Below, one piece after another: positions 8,720 to 17,844 of a stretch of DNA of 64,000 nt. The position numbers and the translations under genes are program-made. Below the pieces are notes generated by a model. That model ran no database searches. It saw only the letters and a list, made by a program, of their open reading frames with translations, and was not told where the DNA came from. The stretch is taken from positions 1-64,000 of the forward strand of contig JAGNKE010000014.1 of the NCBI GenBank assembly GCA_018000295.1. Direction: 5' to 3'. Numbering within the stretch: the stretch's first letter is position 1; the number at the start of each line of letters is the position of its first letter. This DNA comes from Alphaproteobacteria bacterium. GTDB taxonomy: Bacteria > Pseudomonadota > Alphaproteobacteria > Micavibrionales > Micavibrionaceae.

Positions 8720-9937
8720 ATGGAAAAGACCGATTCGCGTAAAGTCTTCAAGGCCGGCGAGACCATCCTGAAACAGGGTGAGGCGGGCGATTCCGCGTAT
8801 ATCATCGAGGAAGGGAAAGTCGAGATAAAGTTCAAGGACGCCGAGGGGCGCGAACGCGTTCTGGGCACACGCGGGGCGAACGCGATGATCGGGGAAATGG
8901 CGATTATCGACAATGCGCCGCGCACGGCGACCATCGTTGCTCTTGAGGATTGCAAGCTGCTGGAAATCACGCAGCATGATTTTTCACGGCGGCTGGAGAG
9001 TGCCGACTCCGTTTTGAAAATGGCGACGCAGGTTATTTTGACCCGTTACAGAGATACCCTCACCCGTGCGGAGATCTGGGGTGAGCGTTATCAATGGCCG
9101 CCCGCCGAGATGGTGGAGTTGAGCTATGTCGAGAAGGCGGATGCCGTTCAAACCATTACCATTGCCAATGAATTTAAAGACGCGCTGCTGACCAAGTTCG
9201 TGCAACTTTACTATCAGCCGATTATCAGCCTGAAAACCGGCGAGATTACGGGGTTTGAGGCGCTGATGCGCTGGAACCACCCGAAGAAGGGGTTTATCTC
9301 CCCCGCTATCTTTATTCCGGTTGCGGAGGAAAGCGGGCTGATTATCGAGGCGAGCAAGTGGGCGCTGCGCGAGGCGTGTCATGCGCTCAAGCGGATCGAG
9401 GCGGCGGTCGGCATGGAAAGGAAACTTTACATGAGCGTGAATTTCTCCAGCGCGGATTTTTCCTCCGACGATTTTGTGACCAACGTCTATAACACGATCA
9501 GCGAAAGCGACGTGGCGCCGGAGCAGGTGCATCTTGAGATCACCGAGCGCGTTTTGATCCAGCAGCCCGACCGGGCGAAGGATACGCTGCGGATGTGCCG
9601 GAAAGCGGGCATGGGGATTGCGATTGACGATTTCGGGACGGGGTATTCCTCCCTCTCCTATCTGCATTATTTCCCCATCGACACGCTCAAGATCGACCAG
9701 ACCTTCGTGCGCGATATGCACAAGAACGAGCACAGCCTCGCGCTGGTCAATTCCATTGTGACGCTGGGTCAGAATATGCACATGACGACCGTGGCCGAAG
9801 GCGTGGAGGTGCGCGAGGAAGCGCACAAGCTGCGCGAGATGGGTTGCGAGCTGGCGCAGGGGTATCTGTTCGCCAAGCCGATGAGCGAGAGCGATCTGAT
9901 CGCGCTGCTCACACACTGGACGCCGTTCAGGTTTTAG
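8720..9937 (+). CDS. Cyclic-nucleotide-binding domain plus EAL c-di-GMP phosphodiesterase
   Basis: From the ATG at 8720 the product is 405 residues; an upstream ATG at 8702 is less likely. Residues about 10-115 form a cNMP-binding domain whose phosphate-binding cassette reads GEMAIIDNAPRTAT, keeping the Gly-Glu and Arg-Thr-Ala that contact cAMP or cGMP. Residues about 155-400 form an EAL domain. The EAL motif is at E180 (GFEALMRW), followed by EITERVL, the DDFGTGYSS loop, KIDQTFV and VAEGVE, so catalytic residues for c-di-GMP hydrolysis look complete. No GGDEF or membrane segment is present. The architecture suggests a cytosolic phosphodiesterase controlled by cAMP. It converges on an operon that ends in an adenylate cyclase gene. 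Substrate and regulator are inferred from motifs. Confidence 0.9.
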   Translation: MEKTDSRKVFKAGETILKQGEAGDSAYIIEEGKVEIKFKDAEGRERVLGTRGANAMIGEMAIIDNAPRTATIVALEDCKLLEITQHDFSRRLESADSVLKMATQVILTRYRDTLTRAEIWGERYQWPPAEMVELSYVEKADAVQTITIANEFKDALLTKFVQLYYQPIISLKTGEITGFEALMRWNHPKKGFISPAIFIPVAEESGLIIEASKWALREACHALKRIEAAVGMERKLYMSVNFSSADFSSDDFVTNVYNTISESDVAPEQVHLEITERVLIQQPDRAKDTLRMCRKAGMGIAIDDFGTGYSSLSYLHYFPIDTLKIDQTFVRDMHKNEHSLALVNSIVTLGQNMHMTTVAEGVEVREEAHKLREMGCELAQGYLFAKPMSESDLIALLTHWTPFRF

Positions 9938-9944
9938 GGGGCGA

Positions 9945-10313
9945 TCCCTGTCATTCCGGCGAGGGCCGGTATCCACTTATAAAATAACTACAGGGACAGA
10001 CAGAGAAAAACAGGACCGCTTGCGCGGAACGCATTGCGGCTTTGCGATTCATGGCCAGAGGGGCGAAAGCTTCATTTGAATCGCGAAGACGCGAAGACAC
10101 GAATCTTACTGAGCCTGTGATTATAATCGATATCATTCCTGCGAAAGCAGGAACCTCTTTGATTAACCGCAGAGACGCAGAGGACGCGGAGTTTTTAAAT
10201 CACAACGATCACGACCATCACAACGCGTCTTCTGTCATTCCGGCGAAAGCCGGAATCCATAGCGAATACAGTTAGGGTATATCCCGGCCTGCGCCGGGGT
10301 GACAGAGAGAGAG
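9945..10313. repeat. Repeat cluster 3
   Basis: Between the convergent EAL and cyclase genes are: a GTCATTCCGGCGAGGGCCGG palindrome (about 9950-9975); an 85-base unit (10023-10104) with TTGCGGCTTTGCGATTC and GAATCGCGAAGACGCGAAG, seen again near 60722; a palindrome with stem CCTGC/GCAGG (10136-10157); a CGCAGAG-type unit (about 10164-10220); and a pair of facing palindromes with a spacer (10232-10304) ending CGCCGGGGTGACA. The apparent small ORF through it is a repeat artefact. Confidence 0.8.
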
Positions 10314-12653
10314 CTACTTCTCCTTCGCCTCGAAGACGGCGTCCCAGTCTTTGGGGAGTTTTTGTTTTTTCAGTTCCGCGATGCGGTCGGTGAGCATTTT
10401 ATAATACCCTTCAAAATGGCCGCCGAGGGAGGCGCTCAAGGGCTTGCAGATTTCAATCGCCTGCAACACGGCGTCAAATTCCCGCGCGCGATATTTTTCC
10501 AGCATGGTTTCATGTTCGATGGACCATTTGCCGAAATCGGTATGAGCTGCGAAATCCGCATCGCCGAGAAGCGCATAAATCCGCACCGCCTGAGTCTTGC
10601 CGACGACTCGGATCAGGTCGAGTTCCAGCGCGGCGAATTCGGCCACCCTTTCCCTTGTTTCGTGCGCGATGATGATGGAGACGCCATAGAGTTTCGTCAG
10701 CCCCTCCAGCCGCGAGGCCAAATTTACCGCATCGCCGAGCGCGGAATAGGCAAAACGCTGCTTCGAGCCCATGTTGCCGACCGCGCAGGGGCCGGAGGCG
10801 ATGCCGATTCCGGCTTGCAGCAGGACGGGCGTTCGGTCCTGCGCCTGCGCCTCCTCCGCGATTTTGGCGTTCACGGGTTCGAGCGCCTTTTGCATCTTCA
10901 GCGCCGCCGTGCAGGCGAATTTCTCATGATGGTTTACTTCCTTGGGGGCGTTCCAGAAGGTCATCATCGCATCGCCGATATATTTGTCCACCGTCCCCTG
11001 CTCGTTCAGCACGATGTCGGTCATGGCGGTCAGGAATTCGTTCATGAGGTTGATGAGCTGTTCGGGCGACAGACTCTCGGATATCCGCGTGAATTTGCGG
11101 ATGTCGGTGAACATGACAGTCAGCTCTCGCGTCTCGCCGCCGAGCTTGAGCTTTGCGGGGTCATTTTCGAGTTCACGCAGGACGTCCCCGGCCACGTACA
11201 TCCCGAAGGCCTGCCGGATTTGTCTTCGAAGCGCCTCGGCGCGGGCGTAGGAGAGAATGATTGAGACGACGAAAATCGTGAGTACGGAGAGGCCCGGATA
11301 GACGGGGTCAAACAGCAGGCCATAATCGACATACAGGATATACGCGCCGAAGAAGGAGAGCGCGATCAGGGTGATGCAGAGCGCGGTTGAGACCATGACG
11401 CCGACGAACGGGGCGACGAGGATGAAGAACAATCCGGCCACGAGAATGTAGACGGCTTCGGCGGCCTTGGTGATTTCGGGGCGGAGGAGGAATTTGCCCT
11501 GCTGCGCCTGCTCGATGATGTTGGCGTGGATTTCCACGCCGGGGCGGAAGGGCTGGATGGCTGTGGAACGGAGGTCTTTCAATCCTTCCGCGCTGGTGCC
11601 GATCAGAATGATGCGGTCCTTGAGCAGGGGTTCTATCTCTTCATGAAAGGCGGGGTCCAGAATTTTGCGGGCGGAGATGTAATCCTGACGCTCACAGGCG
11701 AAGCCGGGGTTCTTGGCCTCGTATTCGCTGCAGAAGCGGCGGGCGTAGAGCAGCATCCGCCCGCCGCGGTCCACGGGGATGGCGAGGTTACCCATCGTGA
11801 CGCGGTAGGCGGTGTCGATCGTGGCCTGCTTTTCCGCCGGCACCTCCACCATCCGCACCATGCCCTTGCGGCCCAGCATGGAAATCCGCAGGGCGGCAAG
11901 GCTGAGCGAGGGGTAGATGTCGGTTCCGTCGGAGAAAATGATTCCAACACGGCGGAGGATGCCGTCCTTGTCCGGCTCAACCATGAAGCTGCCGTTATCG
12001 GCGGCGCTTTCAGCGATCAGGGGCAAGTTGTCGGCGGCGGCCTTGAAGGGCGCGGCGTGTTTGATGAAGAGCGCCTCCAGATCCTTATTGGCGAACTGGA
12101 TGCGTCTTTTGTTCACGGGCTTGCCGCCCGAGCGGTCCTCCCGCCCGTAGGTGAAGCCGGAGACGAAGCGTTCGGATTCCTTGATCGCGGCGGCGAAGAC
12201 CGCATCATGATCGAACATATTGTTCATATCGTCGGGTTCGATCGCATCGCCCCGTTTTAGCTCCTGATCGAAGAAATCGCGGGCGGTGTCGTCCTGCGGC
12301 AGGTGTTCGAGAAAATATTTCGGCGAGGTACGGTCGGGTTCAGGGAACACGCCGTCAAAGACGATGACCTTCGCGCCCAGCATCGTCAAGTTGTTGATCA
12401 TGTCCGCCAGAATATTGCGGGGCCAGGGCCACTGGCCGTAAATATCAAGAGAGGCTTCGTCGATGTCGATGATGCGGACGGAGTCGGCAGCGGGACGCGG
12501 TGATATCTGGTTGAAGAAATCGAAGACGTCGTTCTGGAGGCGGACGCGCATATGATGCTCGGAGCCGCTGAAAAGCGTAAAAAACGCCAGAAGCACCATC
12601 AGGAAGGCGTAGTGGATAGTAGTCCAGCGGTCGCGGCCGATCTTGATCTGCAT
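10314..12653 (-). CDS. CHASE2-domain class III adenylate/guanylate cyclase
   Basis: A 779-residue membrane protein. After one N-terminal membrane segment, a CHASE2 extracytoplasmic sensor domain spans about 40-370 (RIIDIDEASLDIYGQWPWPR, ILIGTSAEGLKDLR). It is followed by three closely spaced membrane segments (about 390-465) and a class III cyclase catalytic domain (about 505-690). Metal-binding aspartates are D517 (FTDIRKFT) and D561 (YIGDAMM); the ALGDAVNLASRLEG motif holds the transition-state Asn. Product is probably cAMP. It lies 22 bases downstream of the HlyD-family gene, so it appears to be the last gene of the secretion operon. What the periplasmic sensor detects cannot be told from sequence. 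Confidence 0.9.
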   Translation of the reverse strand: MQIKIGRDRWTTIHYAFLMVLLAFFTLFSGSEHHMRVRLQNDVFDFFNQISPRPAADSVRIIDIDEASLDIYGQWPWPRNILADMINNLTMLGAKVIVFDGVFPEPDRTSPKYFLEHLPQDDTARDFFDQELKRGDAIEPDDMNNMFDHDAVFAAAIKESERFVSGFTYGREDRSGGKPVNKRRIQFANKDLEALFIKHAAPFKAAADNLPLIAESAADNGSFMVEPDKDGILRRVGIIFSDGTDIYPSLSLAALRISMLGRKGMVRMVEVPAEKQATIDTAYRVTMGNLAIPVDRGGRMLLYARRFCSEYEAKNPGFACERQDYISARKILDPAFHEEIEPLLKDRIILIGTSAEGLKDLRSTAIQPFRPGVEIHANIIEQAQQGKFLLRPEITKAAEAVYILVAGLFFILVAPFVGVMVSTALCITLIALSFFGAYILYVDYGLLFDPVYPGLSVLTIFVVSIILSYARAEALRRQIRQAFGMYVAGDVLRELENDPAKLKLGGETRELTVMFTDIRKFTRISESLSPEQLINLMNEFLTAMTDIVLNEQGTVDKYIGDAMMTFWNAPKEVNHHEKFACTAALKMQKALEPVNAKIAEEAQAQDRTPVLLQAGIGIASGPCAVGNMGSKQRFAYSALGDAVNLASRLEGLTKLYGVSIIIAHETRERVAEFAALELDLIRVVGKTQAVRIYALLGDADFAAHTDFGKWSIEHETMLEKYRAREFDAVLQAIEICKPLSASLGGHFEGYYKMLTDRIAELKKQKLPKDWDAVFEAKEK

Positions 12654-12675
12654 GAGAACTCTATCCTTTTTCCGC

Positions 12676-13989
12676 CTAACGCTCCCGGAGCGCCTGATCC
12701 ATCGTCCGGCGCAGGGGCTTGAGCAGATAATACATGATCGAGCGTTTGCCCGTCACCACGCTCACCTCCGCGACCATGCCGGGAGTGATGGGCAGAGGGT
12801 TTTCAGCGTTGCCGAGGTAATTCCGTACCGTTTTCACCTCAATCTCGAAGAGAATGTTTCCGTCCTTGTCCGTGGTGTTGTTGCCCGCGACGCGGGTGAG
12901 TTCGCCGTCGAGGGAGCCGTAAATCTGGGAGTCGTAAGCGGTGATCTTGACCCGGACGGGCTGGCCGCGGCGCAGGAAGGCGACGTCGCTCGGCTTCACG
13001 TTGGCGATGATCTTGAGTTCGTCATCTAAGGGGACAATCTCGACCAAGCGCATGGCCGGTTCGACCACGCCGCCGATGGTCTTGAGCTTGATGGCGTTGA
13101 CCAGACCGTCCACGGGGGCGCGCAGCTCAGCGCGATCCACGCGGTCGCCGATGGATTTGAGGTTTTCCTCCAGCCCCGCGATCTGGGTTTCTACTTCGTT
13201 GAGTTCCTCCAGAGCGGCGGATTTGAATTTATCAACCTGACTTTGCTTTTCGTTTTTTGTCGCGCTGAGATCGGCTTCCAGACCTTCTTTTTCCTTAGTG
13301 CGGGCATTGATCTGACCGCTGAGGTCGTTGAGTTCGCGTTCGATCCGCATGAGTTCGATTTTCGGCACGGCCTTCTTGGAGACCATTTCCTTCGTGATGG
13401 CGTGTTCCTTGCCGAGGCTACCGCGGCTGGACGACAGACGGCTGATCTCGGCCTTGACCTCTTCAAGATCGGCGGTCGCCTTGTTGATGCGTTCATCGAG
13501 GATGGAGAATGAAGTGGCGAGTTCCTTCTGGCGAGAGAGATAGAGGGCTTTCTCATTCTCCGCGATCTTGGGCGCTTTTTTTACAAATTCCGCCGTGAAG
13601 GACAGCTCCTTGCCGCCGGATTCGGCGAGAAGGCGGGTTTTCTTTCCCTGCAAAGCCAGGGACCGGGCCTCGGTTCCGCGTTCCTCGGAGGAAAACTGGA
13701 CATCGCTGATGCGAAGGAGGATCTGGCCCTTTTTCACGCGATCGCCTTCGGCGACCAAAAGCTCCTGTAAAATGCCGCCCTCAAGACTCTGGACGATCTG
13801 GACCTCGCGCGTCGGCACGACCTGCCCCTGCCCCTTGGTCAGTTCCTCTATCTTCGTGACCGCCGCCCAAAGAATAAGGACTGTGACCAAAGCCGCCAGA
13901 GAATAAAGCAACACGACCAGAGGCCTTGAGGGTTTTTCGTGGATGGCGGCCTGCAACTCGTTCATGAAATCGGTGTCGCGCACGGTCAT
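12676..13989 (-). CDS. Type I secretion membrane fusion protein, HlyD/LapC family
   Basis: The 437-residue protein has one N-terminal membrane segment (about 25-45), the biotinyl-lipoyl-like domain with VVPTREVQIVQSLEGGIL, a long coiled-coil hairpin (about 130-285), and the C-terminal beta-barrel with LRAPVDGLVN and the ITPGMVAEVSVVTGKRS signature of HlyD adaptors. It would link the inner-membrane ABC exporter to the outer-membrane TolC protein. It overlaps the ABC transporter gene by 4 bases. This is the standard ABC-HlyD-TolC set for exporting RTX-type or LapA-type proteins. Confidence 0.93.
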   Translation of the reverse strand: MTVRDTDFMNELQAAIHEKPSRPLVVLLYSLAALVTVLILWAAVTKIEELTKGQGQVVPTREVQIVQSLEGGILQELLVAEGDRVKKGQILLRISDVQFSSEERGTEARSLALQGKKTRLLAESGGKELSFTAEFVKKAPKIAENEKALYLSRQKELATSFSILDERINKATADLEEVKAEISRLSSSRGSLGKEHAITKEMVSKKAVPKIELMRIERELNDLSGQINARTKEKEGLEADLSATKNEKQSQVDKFKSAALEELNEVETQIAGLEENLKSIGDRVDRAELRAPVDGLVNAIKLKTIGGVVEPAMRLVEIVPLDDELKIIANVKPSDVAFLRRGQPVRVKITAYDSQIYGSLDGELTRVAGNNTTDKDGNILFEIEVKTVRNYLGNAENPLPITPGMVAEVSVVTGKRSIMYYLLKPLRRTMDQALRER

Positions 13990-16202
13990 GGGCTGCTCCC
14001 TGTGCCGACCTTGACCTGCCCCGACTGGAGGGCGGCGATGACCTTATCGCGTGGCCCGTCCATGATGACTTTTCCCTGATGCATCAGGATCAGGCGGTCT
14101 ACGAGCGTGAGCATGGAGTGTTTGTGCGTGATGAGGATAAATGTGCGGCCCTGCAGGCTCTCGCGGACATAATCGCAGAAGACTTTTTCCGCCTGTGTGT
14201 CCATGGCGTTGGTCGGTTCGTCGCAGACCAGAATATTCGGATTGCCGATCATGGAACGGGCCAGAGCGATGGCCTGTCTTTGACCGCCGGAGAGAAGCTG
14301 ACCCAACTCGCCGACGGGGGCATCGTAGCCCAGCGGATGGGCGGAGACGAAATCATGCACGCCCGTCGCCTTTGAGACCGCCAGAACCTGTTCCTCTCCG
14401 GCCCAGGGCATCCCTGCCGTGATGTTTTCGCGCACCGTGCCGTTGAAGAGGATCACATCCTGCGCGATATAGGCCATGGCGCGGCGCAAATCCGCCGGGT
14501 CGATCTGGCGGATGTCGGTGCCGTCAAGCATGATCGTGCCCTGCGGCGGCTGGTAGAGTTTCATCATCAGGCGGGCGATCGTGCTTTTTCCCGAACCGAT
14601 GCGGCCGATGATGCCGACCTTCTCGCCGGGGCGGATTTCGAACGTTACGTCCTTCAGAACGGCTATGGGGGCGCCGGGATAGGCGAAAGAGATTTTCTCG
14701 AAGGCGATTTTTCCCTCCAGATCGGGGCGGTGGAGGAACTGCTGACCTTGCGGGCGTTCGACGGGGCGACTCATGATGCTGTTGAGCGTGTTCAGCGCCC
14801 CGCCCGCCTGATGGTAGCGGGTCATAAGATTGGCGAGCTGGCCGATGGGGGCGATGGCGCGGCCCGCGAGGATGACGGTAGCGATCAACGCCCCGACGGT
14901 CAGGGTTCCGGCCTGTATCATATACATCCCGAAGAGGACGACGATGATACTTGAGGCCTGCTGCGCGAAAGTGGCGATGTTGACGCCGAGGGACGACCAG
15001 AAGCGGGAGTCCTTCGACTTTCCGGCGCTTTCGCCTGCGTATTCGCCGTAGCGGGCGCGGAAGCGTCCGGCCGCGCCGAGGGTCTTGATCGTTTCCAGCC
15101 CCTGAATCGTCTCCACGAGCAGGCCGTGCCGGGTTTCAGAGGCCTTGCCCGCCTGCCCTACCGTGTGCTTGAGGCGGGATTGAATCAGGAGCGCGGCGAT
15201 TCCGACCGCGACCATCAGGCCGACAAGGACAAAGGCCAGGCCGCCGCCGAGTTGATATATCGCCAGCAGAAAAATCAGCGTGAAGGGCAGATCGACAAAG
15301 GCGGTGACGGTGGCAGAGGTGATGAATTCGCGCACGGCATCGAAGTCGCGCAGCATATTAGCGAAGGCGCCGCTGGAGGGCGGGCGTTCGGCGAGACGGA
15401 TATCCAGAAGCTGGTCGTAAATGCGGCGTCCGGCGCGGATATCTATGCTGCGTCCGGCGAAGTCGATGAGGTAACCGCGCACGGTGCGGAAGATAAAATC
15501 AAAGCCGAAAACGATGAGCGCGCCGATGCCGAGCGCCCAGCCGGTTTCTATGGCGTTATTCGGCAGGACACGGTCGTAGATGTTCATCATCACGATGGGG
15601 CTGGCGAGCGCGAAGATGTTGATAAAGACCGAGGCCAGAATGACCATCCCGTAAATGCTTGCGTTCTCGCGGATCAGCCCCCAGAACCAGTGACGGGAGG
15701 GATCATCGTCCGTTCGCAGGGCGGGGTCATGGAATTCGGTGCGGGGGTGACAGAGGATCACATATCCCGAATAATCCTTTTCGAGGCTTTCGATGGTGAC
15801 CTGCTTGACCGATCCGCTTTCGGGGATGAAGATTTTGGCCCAGCCCTCCTTCTGGTCCATGGCTGTGAGGGCGACCGCGTAACCGTCAGGAAAGGTGACG
15901 ATGCACGGCAGGATGGCCGCCGGAATACGCCGCAAAGCTTCGCGGCAGGCGATTTTCGCGTTCAGGCCCAGCTTTTCCGCTGCCTCGCAGAACAGATTCG
16001 GGCCGATAGCCGACCCGTCGTCGGGCAAAATGGCGCGGATGGATTCTGCGGATTTTGCCCGCCCAAAAAATTTTGTCAGGAAGACCAGACATTCCAGAAG
16101 CGGATCGACAGAGGTTTCAGGGGTCGGAGGCTCGGTCCCGCTTTGTCCTGCAGGGGCAGAATTCGGGTTTGGCCTTGGCCGCGCTCTTGTGCGTTCGCTC
16201 AT
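13986..16202 (-). CDS. Type I secretion ABC exporter, LapB-like
   Basis: From the ATG at 16202 (MSERTRARP) the product is 738 residues; a longer frame would intrude into the tolC gene. The order is a C39-peptidase-like N-terminal domain (about 30-170) in which I see no catalytic Cys at the usual place, six membrane helices (about 190-470), then the nucleotide-binding domain: Walker A GRIGSGKST, signature LLSGGQRQ, Walker B ILVCDEPTNAMD and the switch histidine in ILITHKHSM. A degenerate C39 domain is typical of exporters of RTX and LapA adhesins, which keep their C-terminal signal uncleaved. No candidate substrate is encoded in the window. Confidence 0.92.
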   Translation of the reverse strand: MSERTRARPRPNPNSAPAGQSGTEPPTPETSVDPLLECLVFLTKFFGRAKSAESIRAILPDDGSAIGPNLFCEAAEKLGLNAKIACREALRRIPAAILPCIVTFPDGYAVALTAMDQKEGWAKIFIPESGSVKQVTIESLEKDYSGYVILCHPRTEFHDPALRTDDDPSRHWFWGLIRENASIYGMVILASVFINIFALASPIVMMNIYDRVLPNNAIETGWALGIGALIVFGFDFIFRTVRGYLIDFAGRSIDIRAGRRIYDQLLDIRLAERPPSSGAFANMLRDFDAVREFITSATVTAFVDLPFTLIFLLAIYQLGGGLAFVLVGLMVAVGIAALLIQSRLKHTVGQAGKASETRHGLLVETIQGLETIKTLGAAGRFRARYGEYAGESAGKSKDSRFWSSLGVNIATFAQQASSIIVVLFGMYMIQAGTLTVGALIATVILAGRAIAPIGQLANLMTRYHQAGGALNTLNSIMSRPVERPQGQQFLHRPDLEGKIAFEKISFAYPGAPIAVLKDVTFEIRPGEKVGIIGRIGSGKSTIARLMMKLYQPPQGTIMLDGTDIRQIDPADLRRAMAYIAQDVILFNGTVRENITAGMPWAGEEQVLAVSKATGVHDFVSAHPLGYDAPVGELGQLLSGGQRQAIALARSMIGNPNILVCDEPTNAMDTQAEKVFCDYVRESLQGRTFILITHKHSMLTLVDRLILMHQGKVIMDGPRDKVIAALQSGQVKVGTGSSP

Positions 16203-16236
16203 CGTCCACTGCCGTTTTCCCGTGATTTTTTCGCTC

Positions 16237-17634
16237 TCATGGGGCGGCCTGCGTGTTTCGGTCTTCACCGCCCCCCGATGCGGGCTGCACTTCCGGCGCG
16301 GCGGGTGGTTCCTGTTTTGCGGAGACGGCGTCACTCAGCAGATTGCTCTTCAGGCTGCCGAGACTGGCGAGAAGCGCGTATTCGGAGACGATCAGATTGA
16401 AGCCGGAATCGGCCCTATCGAGACGCGCCTTATAGAGCTGGCTTTCGGCGCGCATGAGATGGAGAAGGTTGACGCGGGCGCTTTCGAACTGGAGGTTATA
16501 ATTCTTCAGCAGGTTTTCGTTGAGATCGACGCGCTCGGCTGCCAGAGCGTTTTTGCGTTTCACAGTGGAATAGTCCGCGTAGGATTGCCGGATGGTGCGC
16601 TCCAGAGAGCGCTTCAACTCCTCGACTTTCGCCTGCGCTTCTCTTTGCTGGGCCTTGCTGCGCTCGATGGCGGATTTCTGTTCCCCTCCGGTTGCAAACT
16701 TCCAGTTCATGCGGACGATGGCGCGGGCGTCCTCGACCTCGCCGCCGATCAGGTCTCTTTTATCGCTCTTGAGGTAGGACATCTCCCCCATCACATCGGG
16801 CAGATACCCCGCCTGCTCGGCCTCGACATCGAATTTGGCCGCATCGGATTCCTTGCGGGCGGAGTTGATCGCGGGGTGCGATTCCAGCGCCGTGCTCAAA
16901 GCGGAGTCGATATCCTGCGGCAGCGCGGAGGCCAGGGACACGGGTTTCACGAGGCTTTCATCCGGGGCGTGGCCCGTGACTTCGGCGAACTCTGATTCCG
17001 CCTTTCTAAGCGACCCTTCGTAATCATTGACCAGCGCCTTCATGACCATAACCACGTCTTCGGCCTGCTGCTGCTCGGTTTCGTCGGCCAACCCCTCCTC
17101 GACCATCGCGACGATGCGCTCATGGTAAGACGTCATACTGGCCTGCTGTTCCTTGAGGAGGTCGAGCGCCTCGCGGGAGCGCATGACGTCCAGATAGGAC
17201 GAAGCCACGCGGAAAACGAGGCGCTCCTGGACATCGACGATATTGCTTTCGTAGGAGGCCATGCGGGCCTGCGCGGCCTCAACGCGGTTTTTGGTCTCGA
17301 ACCCGTCGAACAGATTCTGCCGCAGGGCCAGCGTGCCCTCCCCGTAGCCCGAATATCCGGCGCCGCGATCAACGCTTAACCCCCGGCTGGTGGCGTTGTC
17401 CTGATAGACGCGGCCAAGCGTAGCGGAGACGGACAGTTCCGGGTAATAATCCGACTCTTTCATCGCTTTGTCTTTTTGCGCGACCTCATATTGCGCGGAG
17501 GCGACTTCGAGCGCCGGGTGGCTGCCGAGCGCGGACCGCACAGCTTCGGGCAATGTCTCCGCCCGTGCGGGAACGCTTAAACACAAAGTGAGCAGGAACA
17601 CGGCCCGCGCAAAAATTTTATCTCTGTCTTTCAT
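16237..17634 (-). CDS. TolC family outer-membrane channel of type I secretion
   Basis: From the ATG at 17634 the product is 465 residues with a signal peptide ending near VPARAE. It then has two TolC-type repeats rich in coiled-coil helices, with typical segments QNLFDGFETKNRVEAA and VRMNWKFATGGEQKSAIERSKAQ. The C-terminal tail is Pro and Gln rich. It forms the trimeric outer-membrane and periplasmic duct for the ABC-HlyD pair encoded 34 bases downstream. It is the first gene of an apparent four-gene operon ending in the CHASE2 cyclase. An in-frame upstream start at 17682 would put extra residues before the signal peptide and is less likely. Confidence 0.92.
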   Translation of the reverse strand: MKDRDKIFARAVFLLTLCLSVPARAETLPEAVRSALGSHPALEVASAQYEVAQKDKAMKESDYYPELSVSATLGRVYQDNATSRGLSVDRGAGYSGYGEGTLALRQNLFDGFETKNRVEAAQARMASYESNIVDVQERLVFRVASSYLDVMRSREALDLLKEQQASMTSYHERIVAMVEEGLADETEQQQAEDVVMVMKALVNDYEGSLRKAESEFAEVTGHAPDESLVKPVSLASALPQDIDSALSTALESHPAINSARKESDAAKFDVEAEQAGYLPDVMGEMSYLKSDKRDLIGGEVEDARAIVRMNWKFATGGEQKSAIERSKAQQREAQAKVEELKRSLERTIRQSYADYSTVKRKNALAAERVDLNENLLKNYNLQFESARVNLLHLMRAESQLYKARLDRADSGFNLIVSEYALLASLGSLKSNLLSDAVSAKQEPPAAPEVQPASGGGEDRNTQAAP

Positions 17635-17844
17635 TCTACTCTGGAACACGAGTACGCAAGAAGAATTAAGGCTTTGGAACAAGCCTGTGATCTGAACAGG
17701 TTAAGCGAGATTCCAAGGGTTTACAAGCGATGTCAAATATTCCCGACTTTCTTTCCACTGTCCTGATTATAAATGTCCTCTTCACAAAGGGGTTCAGATG
17801 GGGCATCCTGCTAACGAATGCCCAACCGGAGAAGGAGTGCTTCT

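Noticed and set aside
15126..16400. 424-codon plus-strand open frame
   Set aside because: Antisense shadow of the ABC exporter and tolC genes.
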